Source: Suillus spraguei (taxonomy: Eukaryota > Basidiomycota > Agaricomycetes > Boletales > Suillaceae). From it: a stretch of 36,680 bases of DNA. Numbering within the stretch: the first letter of the stretch is position 1; the number at the start of each line of letters is the position of its first letter. This document shows, in pieces, positions 24,959 through 34,819 of the stretch. The position numbers and the translations under genes are program-made. The notes under the pieces are model-generated. The model was not told the DNA's origin and made no database searches. It saw nothing but the letters and a program-made list of their open reading frames with translations. The stretch lies in NCBI GenBank assembly GCA_016800925.1, contig JABCPU010000587.1:1-36680 (forward strand), written 5' to 3'.

Positions 24959-24988
24959 CTAAGTTTACATGGGAGGGTTTTCCTGATG
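24959..24988 (-). repeat. Right terminal inverted repeat of the Plavaka element
   Basis: 30 bp, the inverted counterpart of 13866-13894 with one extra base in the run GGGAGGG. The following CA (24989-24990) is the target duplication; beyond it the DIRS RT continues with codons for LKLYM on the minus strand. Confidence 0.9.
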
Positions 24989-24990
24989 CA

Positions 24991-26179
24991 TATAGAGTTT
25001 AAGAGCATCAATAAGCACGCGATGAATTGCAATCCAAGTGACCAGTGACATAAACAAGATCCAGACCTTAGGGGATCCTCGTCCTTCAAAGTTATTGCAA
25101 CGATCCACATGACGTTGACCTTGTACCGTTAGCACTTGCTTGGTTTGCCACAGCGGGTGCATAGGTAAGCGCCGAAAAGCTTGAGAAACATCCAATTTAA
25201 AAAGGACCAATTTATCATTAGGATGTTCTTGTCGAAATTGCAGCAGGGAAGCACCAAGTGAATGCAAACCATCAAGTTTGGTGCCTCTAATGGCATCTGA
25301 ATCAATCATGGAGTTCAGCGAGTATTCTCCTGCTGTGTGATCCACTACAAGGCGTAGTTTATCCGAATTGGGTTTAGGGACGGCATGCATTTGCACACTG
25401 TACATTCTGGGGAATAAATCTGGACCAAAAGGCTCTGATACATGTCCAAGACGTATATCTTCTCGTAGCTGTTCCTCAATAAACTTTTCTTGATCCGCTG
25501 ATTTTGCACAGGTGTGCATTGAGTTATCGTTTATAGAGGGATATGACTCATCTGAAGCATCTGCCCATGGCCAAAAACCTTCACGTAAGGCTCGACACAC
25601 CGACAAAACAAAAGGTTGATTTGGATGGTCAGCAAGGAGAACTTGAAACTGATCAATGTTGATTGGTGTTACTATTTTGAAGAAATCTGGATGATTGCAT
25701 ACTGTGCGGGTTGCATCACTGTCCATAAGGTAAGTAGGAGCCTCTGGGACAGGATCCACATACTCTGTAGAACGTGCGGTTGGGCTAAATGAATTATTGG
25801 TTGGCGACCAAATCAGCCCTTGGCGAAAACACGGACATTTAAGGTATTTTTCAGGCTGATTTAGTGTTCCCATCCTCATGATGTTTTGTTTTGACATGAT
25901 GATGGGCACAGATATGTCCATTTTGTTCAACATTGCAGATGTGTGTGTAACAACAGGTGGCTGCACTGCATGTGCATTCACCATTATTCCATTTATGGCA
26001 GGGTTCTCGTTTGGTGACATTTTCTCGACCTCCTCCAGTGGATTTGTTAGATTCCTCCGTTTCATTATGCAGTCTTCCTCCAGCAGAGAAGTGAGAGCTG
26101 TAGATGTCCCTGAAGCACTCAAAGTCTGACAATTCATACCTGCGAGTGTTTCCAACTCTGAATCTGACAGATTTGTCAT
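24991..26179 (-). pseudogene. RT N-terminal part of the DIRS-like element
   Basis: The frame contains the early RT blocks: PFVLSVCRALREGFWPWAD, EKFIEEQLREDIRLGHVSEP, MHAVPKPNSDKLRLVVDHTA, LVLFKLDVSQAFRRLPMHPL (the first catalytic aspartate), RHVDRCNNFEGRGSPKVW and WIAIHRVLIDALKLYM, where it meets the Plavaka insertion. Across the empty site the next codons are DD, giving YMDD. The true start is uncertain because the first third overlaps the gag zinc-knuckle region in another frame. Confidence 0.85.
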
Positions 26180-27395
26180 ATCTGATGACTCGAGCTTTCC
26201 GATTGTTGATCGAATTGTTCATTAATGTGTTCTGAGTAGGCATTAAGTTCAGCCTGTCAGAACGGGAAAGCAAATTTGAGAGCTCGTGAGGCTCTGTTCC
26301 ATGCAGCATTCCAGTGGCCTTGCTTGGTAATTTTCTTTGTGGCCGTTTCAGAGACTCTGTAGGTAAATTCAACATCTCCGATGGATTCTGTATGTTTATC
26401 AACTGATCTTGATGTAGTGATGATGGTGTGGATGGCATCAAGATTGAGGCTTCGTCCGGCAACAATATCGGCCCATCCGGATTCATAAAACTCTGGACTC
26501 CATTCATGATACATGAGTTTGAGTTTGGCTTGTTTCTGATCCTGTGCCCAATTTTGTAAGATGCGGACAGTTTGTCTGAGGTTTGCTGATACATCAGGAA
26601 ATTCACACATTCCTTGATGTGCCCTTATGCGGACTTATTTACACTTAACTGCCTTGGTGAAATTGAATCTACTTGTCCAAAATTTCAATGTGAATGAATT
26701 CAGAAAAAAAAAGTTGAGATATATTAATATACATGTTTTATTGTATTTCGCACTCAAAAAATATAAGATATGCCAGGTGAATGATGTGAGAGAGAGCAAA
26801 CAAGTTTTGAGATAAGTGAGTTAAGCTGATTAAGCATGTTAAGGAATGTGTGAATTTCCTGATGTAGGGGCCTGGATGGTTCCTCATTAACTGTTGATTT
26901 GAGTTCAAGACAGGTAATGCCAAGTTTAGGTCGTTTCCGAGCAGGTTCTCCTGGCTCGACGCTGACTCATTGACTCCTGTTATCCTCTGCAGTAAACTCT
27001 TCTTCAATCTGTGCAGGATCAGACATTGGTTCTGCTGAACGTTGTACTCTGGATGTGCCTGCTGCTCTTTGTCCAGCCTGATTTTGTTCTGACTCCCATT
27101 CATCAAGCATTGTAAGGTAGATAGCCGCGATAACGGATGGGTCTTCCCCTGAGCCAAGGGGTAAGCTTTCTTTGATGATCCCACAGATAACATAGGAGGC
27201 ATCAAATTTCATTCCTTTGGCAGACCTGAAATCTTGGACAACATCGAGGCATCTCTTCGCCATGTCTTGTTGGGGTAGATGTGCTCTATCAGGCTCGGTT
27301 TCAACTGAAGACCCCCATATTCCAGGTCCTCTGAGAGATGCTTGTGTTTGTGTCGGATTGCTGGCATTTGTATATGAGTTACCTGGATCTGACAT
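25851..27395 (-). pseudogene. gag-like gene of the DIRS-like element, broken
   Basis: Starts at ATG 27395 (MSDPGNSYTNASNP). It reads a structural-type N-terminus, RKRPKLGITCLELKS, and after removal of the MITE (26592-26864) continues as SANLRQTVRILQNWAQ, GWADIVAGRSLNLDAIH and NRASRALKFAFPF. It then changes frame near 26205 to RVGNTRRYELSDFECFRDIY and ends in a Cys/His knuckle (CHKWNNGECTCS...C...C...H) typical of nucleic-acid binding gag proteins of DIRS elements. TGA stops in an otherwise continuous frame lie at 26967-26969 and 26257-26259. Confidence 0.75.
26592..26864. mobile_element. MITE copy 2, complete (273 bp)
   Basis: Non-coding 273-bp element with perfect 24-bp terminal inverted repeats beginning CATCAGGAAATTCACACATT, flanked by TA at 26590-26591 and 26865-26866. 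It lies in the DIRS gag; excision of the element and one TA restores the frame (EEPSRPL joined to SANLRQTV). It is the intact reference for copy 1. Confidence 0.92.
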
Positions 27396-28035
27396 ATGAT
27401 TGGAAGTATGACCGAATTTTAAAGAAATTCAAGATGACACGAAATAAAATGGTGCTGAATGTGCACGAGCAGACGGTGCTCAGAAGACAAGTGTGCGACG
27501 TGCAGATCAAAACCGACTGATCAGTCAGACACTTTATCTAGATTGGTAAAGGGGCCTCTAAGTATGACGCAGAGTCACGAGGTTGTTTCGACCAGCGTCG
27601 CGAATCGATTCAACTTAGTTAAACAAGTTTAACTCCGATATATTGACAAGTAGCACTATAAGCGGTCTTATGACGTAGGCTCCTTGGGCATAAAGATTTC
27701 GTCTAGTTCTTTGTTAGTGACACATTCACTGTCCGTGAGGCGGCTCTGCCACGTATGCTTACATTTAGGTAGAACTACATAGATCTGCCGTACGCTTGGT
27801 ATAAATTGAATGTGGCACTTGAGCTTGGACTATCAAAAACAATCGCCCCGTCTAAGTGAGTATGTGATGTGAAGACTTGGGCAATTTGAACTTCATATCT
27901 ATTTTCCGTTTAGCTCTTCCTGGACGTGCCACCATTAGCACCTTTGCGTATACTACACAACCAAACTCTGACGGTAGGGATTTTTTTTGGCGCATGGCAG
28001 TCATCACTGATACATAGCATAGGCTACCTGACATC
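27396..28035. other. Intergenic; probable 5' end of the DIRS-like element, then promoter region
   Basis: No gene recognised. The part next to 27395 should contain the retroelement leader and terminus, which I could not delimit. A TATAAA at about 27799 could serve the small secreted-protein gene at 28036, although the 5' leader would then be over 200 nt. Confidence 0.35.
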
Positions 28036-28206
28036 ATGCAGATCCGTTTCACCTATTACCTCACCATCTTTGCTGCCGCCGCTGGGGTGAATGCAGCTCT
28101 TGCCAATACATGCACAAAATGCCAATATCCTTATGACTGCCCTCCAGGCACGGAATCCGTCTTCAATGCGGCCCTAGAATGTTACGTCTGCTGCACCCCC
28201 ACCTAG
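28036..28206 (+). CDS. Small secreted cysteine-rich protein, 56 residues
   Basis: A single exon with an ATG at 28036 and TAG at 28204-28206. The first 22 or so residues form a classic signal peptide: basic R at position 4, a hydrophobic core (YYLTIFAAAAGV) and an Ala-X-Ala-type cleavage site near NAALA. The mature peptide is about 34 residues, begins NTCTKCQYPYDCPPG and ends CYVCCTPT, with six cysteines in the pattern C-x2-C-x5-C-x13-C-x2-CC. Six cysteines in so short a secreted chain suggest three disulfides and an extracellular role such as an effector-like, antimicrobial or cell-wall peptide; no family was recognised. The reading frame is unbroken. Confidence 0.65.
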   Translation: MQIRFTYYLTIFAAAAGVNAALANTCTKCQYPYDCPPGTESVFNAALECYVCCTPT

Positions 28207-28617
28207 TTGGAGTATTCATCGCGTTTGTTCAGATGATGTATTTTATCTTGATACACTTACATATCAGAGCACTCGACCGCACTCCGATGGGCATGCTTGA
28301 AATACTTATTCATCCGCCTTTGTGTCTAGGTGATTATCACGCAAATCTTCTTTAACGCAGGATACATCGATGACCCATAAGGAACTTGTGCAAAAAATAG
28401 TGGTGTCCAAGCCGCGAACTTCGAAACAGGGCTACGAACGTTGAGCGCTAGTCTCGGACATACCTATCTCCCATTAGTAAATAATACCCTGCTTCACCAC
28501 CTTGCTCGAAGGTCAAAAGGCACAGCTTCTAGAACTGAAGAACATTGAATATCGCCTGTTAATGGCTTAGAGTCCGTAAGCTCGGCAAGGTCTACACGAT
28601 GATTTCAAGGATAAAAT

Positions 28618-28833
28618 ATGAGCCAGTATCATGATCGTACTCAAACTGGAAATTCAATATGTAAGTGACGAACCGGGTACACTGACAATGATATTGCGTG
28701 CGCAGTACTTACTACTAATGGAATTGCTAGTACACATCTGGGCTTCAGAACAGTGAATCCAGGAACTGCAAAATCCTTCAGTCTCCACTGCATCACAAAC
28801 GGGGCCGCCAATGTTCTTGTTGTTGTCGGATAA
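28618..28833 (+). CDS. Hypothetical 56-residue protein, two exons
   Basis: Exon 28618-28660 (MSQYHDRTQTGNSI) and exon 28706-28833 (LLTTNGIASTHLGF..., ending GAANVLVVVG) join across a 45-bp intron, GTAAGT...GCGCAG, in correct phase. The start and the intron are good by consensus, but there is no family match or signal peptide. It could be the 3' end of a larger gene or chance. Confidence 0.25.
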
Positions 28834-28979
28834 TCGGACTGAGGAAGAAGACGTTGAACCTTAATATTTGGCCTTGCTTGGTCATTCCCTCTCTTGGGAC
28901 TTTCAAATCTCAGGCTGTCCGGGGAGACTAGTGTTTACCTACCCACTGACTACATAATACGACTTCGAGGCTTTAACAA

Positions 28980-30465
28980 ATGTCGCTCAATGGCATCAGG
29001 GTAGTAGAATACGTAGCAGTTAGGCTTGAACAAACCAACGACGAACGTCAATAGTTTGCAGGCCTGGCTCCGGGTCCGTTTGCGGGTCTGGTACTCGCTC
29101 ATAATGGGGCATCCGTCATCCGTATTGATCGCCCTTCCTCAACTACCAGAGATCTGCTTTGTGCAGGAAAGCGGTCGATTGCCTTGGACATGAAGACTGC
29201 TGGCGGGACTGCGAGTCGCGAAGGACCTCATCGCCAAAGCAGACGTCCTCATTGATCCATTTAGACCTGGGGTGCTTGAGAAGCTCGGGCTTGGTCCTGA
29301 AGTGTTTCATACAAGTGACAAGCGGGAAGTCTGAATGACAAAACTTATATATGCAAGGCTCACAGGGTGAGGTACACGTGAGCTTCCGAGATCTCAGCTA
29401 GCTGATGCTCCCTCGAGGTTCCCAAGAAATGGTACGTATCCCAAGTTTGTGTTCTCACATCTTCTCAATGATTTTAAGGCGCGCACTCCACTATGGCTGG
29501 TAAATATCATCATATACGCCTGGCTTAGTAGTTTAAGATTCCTGCTATAGGTCATGATATTAATTATATCGCCCTTAGCGGCATTCTCTCTGTGCGGTTT
29601 GCTTATACTTTGATAAAGCATCTCTGAACTCTTTCTTCAGATGCTTCCGGGAACCACGGAAAAAGCCCACCTTTCCTCTAAATCTAATTGCCGACTTTGC
29701 TGGAGGTGGCCTACTTTGTGCGAATGGTATATTGCTGGCTATGATCGAGCGAGGTAGGAGTGGTCGTGGACAAGTTGTGAATGTGGACATGGTACGTACC
29801 GGGGCATTTAATCTTAATGACTTATAAATACAGGTGGCAGGTTTCTGGTTCGCGTTATATATCGTCTTTTCCACTTCTAAGCGCCGGGAGCGGTGCCTGG
29901 GGAGAACAGCGAGGCACAAATCTCCTTGACGGGGGCGCGCCGTTCTATGATGTTTACACCTGCTCAGACGGAAAGTGGATGAGCGTAGGGTGTCTGGAGC
30001 CCCAGTTCTTTGCGCAATTTATTGGCAAATTCAACGAGATCATGAAATCCGATGGAAAGCAAAGGAGCTGGTTACCATCGCAGTCGACGCAGTCTACGAA
30101 GGAAGATTGGCCCAAACTTCGCAAGTATTTTGAAGACGGGTTTAGAACACAACCAAGAGACTTCTGGACGAGATTTTCCACGGCAAGTGCAAGTGTTACA
30201 TTATGGAAGGGTCCTCGTGCTGATGGATTTGCTATTATCAGGCACTGACGCTTGTGCAGTTCCAGTTCTGTCTCCAACGGAAGCAGCTCAGTTCCATGGA
30301 TCTCTCCACCCTATCCCTCATCCAGAGCTCAGTAGAACATCGTCGTCATCTCTACAAGATGAAATCAAAATACTGGATCCAGGGAAACATACTGCAGACA
30401 TTCTCAGAGAACTCGGATTGTCTGAAGAGGACACGAGGCAACTTGTTACTAGGGAGCATTGGTAA
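28980..30465 (+). pseudogene. Alpha-methylacyl-CoA racemase-like (CaiB/BaiF family), frame-broken
   Basis: Family III CoA transferases/racemases epimerise 2-methyl-branched acyl-CoAs for peroxisomal or mitochondrial beta-oxidation. Ordered family blocks: MSLNGIRVVEY at the start, then FAGLAPGPFAGLVLAHNGAS with VIRIDRPSSTT (29055-29150), [20 protein letters not shown] with KLGLGPEVF (29220-29310), LIYARLTGFPRNGAHSTMAG joined to HDINYIALSGILS (29344-29590; catalytic His), NLIADFAGGG (Asp) with RGRSGRGQVVNVDM (29640-29790), and GTNLLDGGAPFYDVYTCSDG (29917-29980). The last exon (30242-30465) begins TDACAVPVLSP after a GC-AG intron, 30183-30241. At least five one-base indels are needed: 29205-29207, about 29319, 29340-29343, 29660-29664 and about 30167. 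That density is higher than in neighbouring genes and may mean a true pseudogene. Confidence 0.8.
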
Positions 30466-30601
30466 GGAAGCACGAGAATTAGAACGTCTCAAATCGAAAT
30501 TATGAAGAACGAAATACAACGTCCTAAGGACCATGACTAACTACTGGATAGTAATGTTCCGAAACTGAAGGTATAAGCCAGATTTACTCGTAGAATATCT
30601 A

Positions 30602-32267
30602 TCACGCTGGGCTGCCTACTCGTCTTCGTAGCGGCTCGAATGAAAAATTGGGTGGAAGAATACTGGCTAACTGTTGTCGCATGCCTTGAACCTGCTGAAG
30701 GAACTGCCGCAATTGCAGACCATAGGCCTCAGCGATGATAGCCCAGTCGTATTCCTGTCCTCCATCCTGCAGCAGAGCAGGGATTTGACAGAAAACAACT
30801 TCAATAGGTACGAACTCTTTCACCCGATTGAGCCCCCAGTGGAACTCGTTCGCAAAGGGTCCCGCATTTGGTCCTTTAAAGCAGAGCTTGCTCAGCGGTC
30901 TGCCCAACATCTTTCGGCCTTAACCAGTTCTTGAAGGAGGTTCATCGTAGGCGAAGGCTCATCGTCAGGGACACCACCCGCGCCAGCCACCTGCGCGCAG
31001 TAGTACCCAGGTGTGTGCAAGGTAACAGTGCGCAACTTTGGCCACAGTGGTGCACAGCCGTGAATAGCCGCTTGTTTGTCACTATTCACAAGCATCCGTA
31101 TCAGGTAATTTTTTTATCGACGGGTATGAGGAGTTCGGAGATATCAGGGTTGCGCGAAGGAAATGGATATCCACGTCTTCGCTAAACTCGCACCTGATAT
31201 ACCGTAGCGTCCGTAAGGACTGGAACGCTTTCGGATAAGACTGTGTCATGAATCTGTGAATTGCAGATATTGCCGAGCAATTCATGTCCACGAGGTAGAG
31301 GCTCTCGATATTTGGCGTAGATATCACGTCAAACATGCGTATGCCCGTTGACACGGCGAGGCCATGCACCACTAATTCGCTCAATAAGGGCAAGCAGATA
31401 GGCGGAACAAGAGTTGCGCTATTCAGCTCTATAGCCGATTTCACATGGAGGCCTGGCGGAGGACGGGAATGCTGACACTGCTCGGAAGAGTTTTTCGCGT
31501 GAGAGCGGTAAGGGTGGCCCTGGCGGGGAGTAAAAATGGAGTGTATTTGCTTGCGTTTTGGGCAGGATGACTGCAACGCTGTCAAGCCTAACATCGGATA
31601 ACAAAGGCGCTCCCTTGGTGAAGAGCTTTGCAGAAGCGATGGGACCTGCAGTTGACATTGGTCCTCTGCACATCACTCGCAGCCGTGTCAAAGCAGGGGC
31701 GGACACGTTACGAAATGTTGCTAGGAGTGATGCCAAAGTCTCTCGTGAAACTGCGTCAAGAACCAATTGTCTGAAACGGGGGAGGTGTGGTAAAATAATA
31801 TTGGTCAGCACGTGCTCAATCTGAGGGTGCTCTCTCCACGGCCCAATGTATACGTCGAGAAGTGACCTATCTGACCTCTTCAAATATTCTATGAGCGAAC
31901 CCTCTTTATGTGCGAACGGGTAGTGAATAGACGACCAAAGGGAGGGTGAGGTGAGGGCTACCTCACGCCAATGACTCGATACATGTGACAGTCGTACCTC
32001 AATGGGTGACTGGCGGAGAACGAAGAGAACGCCAGACCATTGTGGATTGAGGTGACGACACTCCTCAAATATCATCGAGAGGACATCAGAGGGGATACGT
32101 GACACCGCTGCCTTCTGATTCTGTATACGTGCTGCACGGACCTGTAGATTGCGGATCGAGCTAGACAGTTCGTCCTGTGAAGACTGGAGTGCCCGAATTT
32201 GTCGTGTTATCTCATCAAAATCTTCCTGGATATCGTTGCTGATGCTAGCCCCATGGTCGTGGTTCAT
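30602..32267 (-). pseudogene. F-box-like protein, paralog 1, frame-broken
   Basis: From ATG 32267 (MNHDHGASISNDI) a coiled-coil segment of about 45 residues leads to an F-box-like motif, VSRIPSDVLSMIFEE, then SHVSSHWREVALTSPSLWSS and a leucine-rich-type body. F-box proteins recruit substrates to SCF ubiquitin ligases through Skp1. The frame changes near 31455 (from RAVSAFPSS to GLHVKSAIEL), near 31090 (before VNSDKQAAIHG) and near 30900, giving at least three breaks relative to paralog 2, with which it aligns along its length. The C-terminus ends RRRVGSPA at 30602. It is 436 bp downstream of paralog 2 on the same strand, so the pair arose by tandem duplication. Confidence 0.75.
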
Positions 32268-32703
32268 CGACGGCACGTCTATGAAATGAGTCAGTTGGTG
32301 CAAAAGATACCATTTTGTCTGACGAGGCTCACATCGAAGAACAAAGAAGTTCCGTGATATTTTCCCGTGAACCTGCCACCGACAGGGTTAAATGGCAGCT
32401 AAAAACACGTTGAGGACACGTTTTTCTGAAGAGGCTGATGAGTCGGAGGGGACTACCTGAATCGGACAAGGTGCAGTAGCAACTGAAAACAAGAGTCCAG
32501 CCAAGCGAATTCTCGCAATTAATCGGTGCTGGTGCGGATCCGAAATCCTGTCATAGCGTGGCCTGGCTATCACACATATGATTTAACGGAAGTGGGCGCA
32601 TTTGTTTCATCCACTGTTCCGGTGGCTGTGCTTTTCAAATGATGGCCTTAGGTATGATGTCGAAGTACAGTAAATTACAGATAACGAGCAACAAAGCTGA
32701 GGA
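32268..32703. other. Intergenic between tandem F-box-like genes
   Basis: About 430 bp without a gene; it should contain the promoter of paralog 1 and the 3' UTR of paralog 2. Confidence 0.4.
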
Positions 32704-34411
32704 TCAAGTTCCGTTCAGATTGAGAGAAAAATATCTTTCTATGGAACCTGTGTTGAAGGGTATGCCATGACTGGAAGCCCCCGGTGGGGGGACAAACTGT
32801 TGATGCTTCTTGAATATAAAAAGACGATATTGGTTTCCAATGTAGTGGGCAGCAAACGCCCAATCCACTTCTGCATCTTGAACGTCGACTGAAGAAGGTA
32901 AAGATGCTGAAAAAAGTTCGGTGTGAAGATCTTCGTGCGTTTTCACGAGAAGAGTTGTGAACTCCTCATAGAATGATCGAGCGTGCGGGCCCTCGATCTG
33001 AAGAAGGTCAAGGGGCTTGCCCACCGCTCTCCTCTCCTGCACTACCTCCAATAGCAGTCCCATCGTTGGTGGCGGGTCATCTTCTTCGTCCGAATCCACA
33101 TCCTCTCTTTCTCGGTCCAGTGGCTTGGAAACGTGGAGAGTCAAAGTGCGGAGATTACGCCACAATGGAGGCACCCCATGAAGGGCAGCTTGTCTATCGC
33201 TATTCAGCAGAAGTCGCAATAGATGAGTGTGATGCTTGACAGACACCGCAAGTTCAGTGAGAGCAGATGTTGCGTGTGGGAGGTAAACGTCGAGATCATC
33301 GTCAATATCGCAGTTAATGTATCGCAACGTATGGAGATGTCGGAAGTGCTCTGGAGATATCCTGGCAATAAATTTATGGATCGAAGATAACCCCTGTCGT
33401 CTAACATTGACAAGAGATAAAGTTCTGATGGCAGGAGTGGAGATGTTACGGAAAACGTTGAATCCGTGGTTCAGCGTATTACCGTACACTAATAACTCCT
33501 TCAGGGCAGGAAGTTCAACAGGTGCGCTACCAGGTTCCTGGTGAAATCCGCTAATGAACCCTCTCAGATGTAGGGTAGTAAGGGTAGCTGCTAGGGGAGC
33601 AAGGATATCGAGGAAAGCAAGTCTGGATAAAGGGTTCCCAGGTCCAGGTTGCGGTTCAAGATGCAGTGTAGTTGCAGAACACGGGGGAAGTCCGACTGCA
33701 AGAGCACTGAGGCGTACATCAGACAAGAGCGGTGCTCCTGCTTTGAAAATATCGAGGCGAGGAACAACACCCGAAGCGCCGCGAGTGTCATTGCAACAAA
33801 TTTTCAATCTTTTTAAGATTAAAGCGGGTTCTTCTGCGAACAAGGGAAACAATGCGCAGAGTTCCTGGCGCTCGTCGGTGTCGAAAGTGAGCTCGCGAAT
33901 CTGATTCAGTCGGGGTACGAATTGCGCGGCAATAAAGCGCAGCAAATCTGGATCAGAAACTCTTGGGCCTATGTGAACATTGAGGGGTGCTTGATTGCAC
34001 CGCTGTAGATATGCCATAGTAGCAGCCTCTTTGTGCAAAATCGGGAATCTGATGGTTGTCCACAAAGCAGGAGTTGAAAGTGCCACTTCCCGCCATCTAG
34101 ATGAAACGTGGGATAGCTGCACCTCGGGAGAAAGTGGACGCTTTACTATATTGCTCCAAGGTATAAGTAGTCGCCGGCTCTCCTCGAAGATGATGGCAAG
34201 CACGTCTGATGGAAGACGAGATACAGGAGCAGTCTTGTTCGTAATATGGGCGGCACGACTTTGAAGAGTGCGTATGGTGGTGTGGACTTGAAAGGCTTTC
34301 CAACGTTAGTGCGTGTTTCCTCTCTTTGCAGGGCGTTAATTCGTTTATTAAGGTCACAAGCTCTCTCTGGGAATCATCGTCAAGAAAAGAGACCAAGTTC
34401 GTTAAAGTCAT
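32704..34411 (-). CDS. F-box-like protein, paralog 2
   Basis: A continuous frame of about 500 codons (32704 to 34300) begins with coiled-coil-like sequence (FQVHTTIRTLQSRAAHI), the F-box-like motif VSRLPSDVLAIIFEESRR, then SHVSSRWREVALSTPALWTT, and a long leucine-rich-type body (LLSDVRLSALAVGLP, LPALKELLVYGN, LHTLRYINCDIDDDLDVYLP). The C-terminal half has an acidic loop (DREREDVDSDEEDD). The likely start is ATG 34411 (MTLTNLVSFLDDDSQ), which requires one-base losses near 34357 and in the run 34297-34299 to join LNKRINALQREETRTNVGK to FQVHTTIRT. A substrate adaptor role is by family analogy only. Paralog 1 lies directly downstream. Confidence 0.75.
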
Positions 34412-34819
34412 TGTTTCTAGAAGCCCCATCATCGCATTAGTTACTTTACGAACACCAGCAGGCCAGAAGGCTACTGACTCGGATGTTTTACGCAATAACA
34501 ATAAGCAGCTTGCTGCTGACTTGCAGTGATTGCTGGGGTCGACTTTGCATCGTGTAATTGTCATCAGATAGATCAGACAACAACAGACACTAAAGTGTAC
34601 AGTACCTTGACCGTTAGCGCAGACGTCAGGAGAAAAGGTGTCCACGATGTAGCTGATGGTACAGATGAGAAGAAGCGGAAGCAAAAGAGTAATCAGCTTG
34701 GTTCATCAAGAACAGTCATGTGATTTGAACCGGCTCGCTCTACCGGACAAACATGTGAATCTTAGCATCGTATAAGATCATTTGAGCCGAGACAGGGTCT
34801 TCTAAGACATCCTGCTCCC
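34412..34819. other. Intergenic between divergent F-box and acyl-CoA dehydrogenase genes
   Basis: About 400 bp with no supported coding sequence. As the genes on either side point away from each other, both promoters should lie here. Confidence 0.4.

Larger units (their letters stand above)
13866..24988. mobile_element. Plavaka (CACTA/CMC-type) DNA transposon with DUF6532 gene
   Basis: The left end (13866-13894) and right end (24959-24988) are inverted copies differing by one base in a C/G run; both start CATCAGGAAAACC. They are flanked by CA at 13864-13865 and 24989-24990. Joining the flanks over one CA restores the YMDD codons of the DIRS RT, which fixes the boundaries. The element contains two divergent genes, DUF6532 (-, 14278-20494) and a Plavaka-type transposase (+, 21642-24864), each ending near a terminus. 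It has grown from about 7.0 kb by insertion of a MITE and a hAT element. Confidence 0.85.
11903..27395 (-). mobile_element. DIRS-like tyrosine-recombinase retrotransposon, split by later insertions
   Basis: Three coding parts lie in order on the minus strand: gag-like (27395 down to 25851), reverse transcriptase/RNase H (about 26179-24991 and 13865-12904) and tyrosine recombinase (12907-11903). RT plus a tyrosine recombinase without an integrase or protease defines the DIRS order. Its RT is interrupted by the 11,123-bp element at 13866-24988, and its gag by the MITE at 26592-26864. Both interruptions have 2-bp target duplications, and removing them restores open frames. The coordinates given cover the coding span; terminal repeats were not identified, so true ends are unknown. 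Confidence 0.85.

Noticed and set aside
14313..26864. Long direct duplication including hAT flanks
   Set aside because: The similarity is fully explained by two insertions of the same 273-bp MITE with different target duplications.
11903..27395. Two separate partial DIRS copies
   Set aside because: The two parts are complementary, in the right order and strand, and join exactly over a 2-bp duplication to one RT frame, so they are one element split by an insertion.
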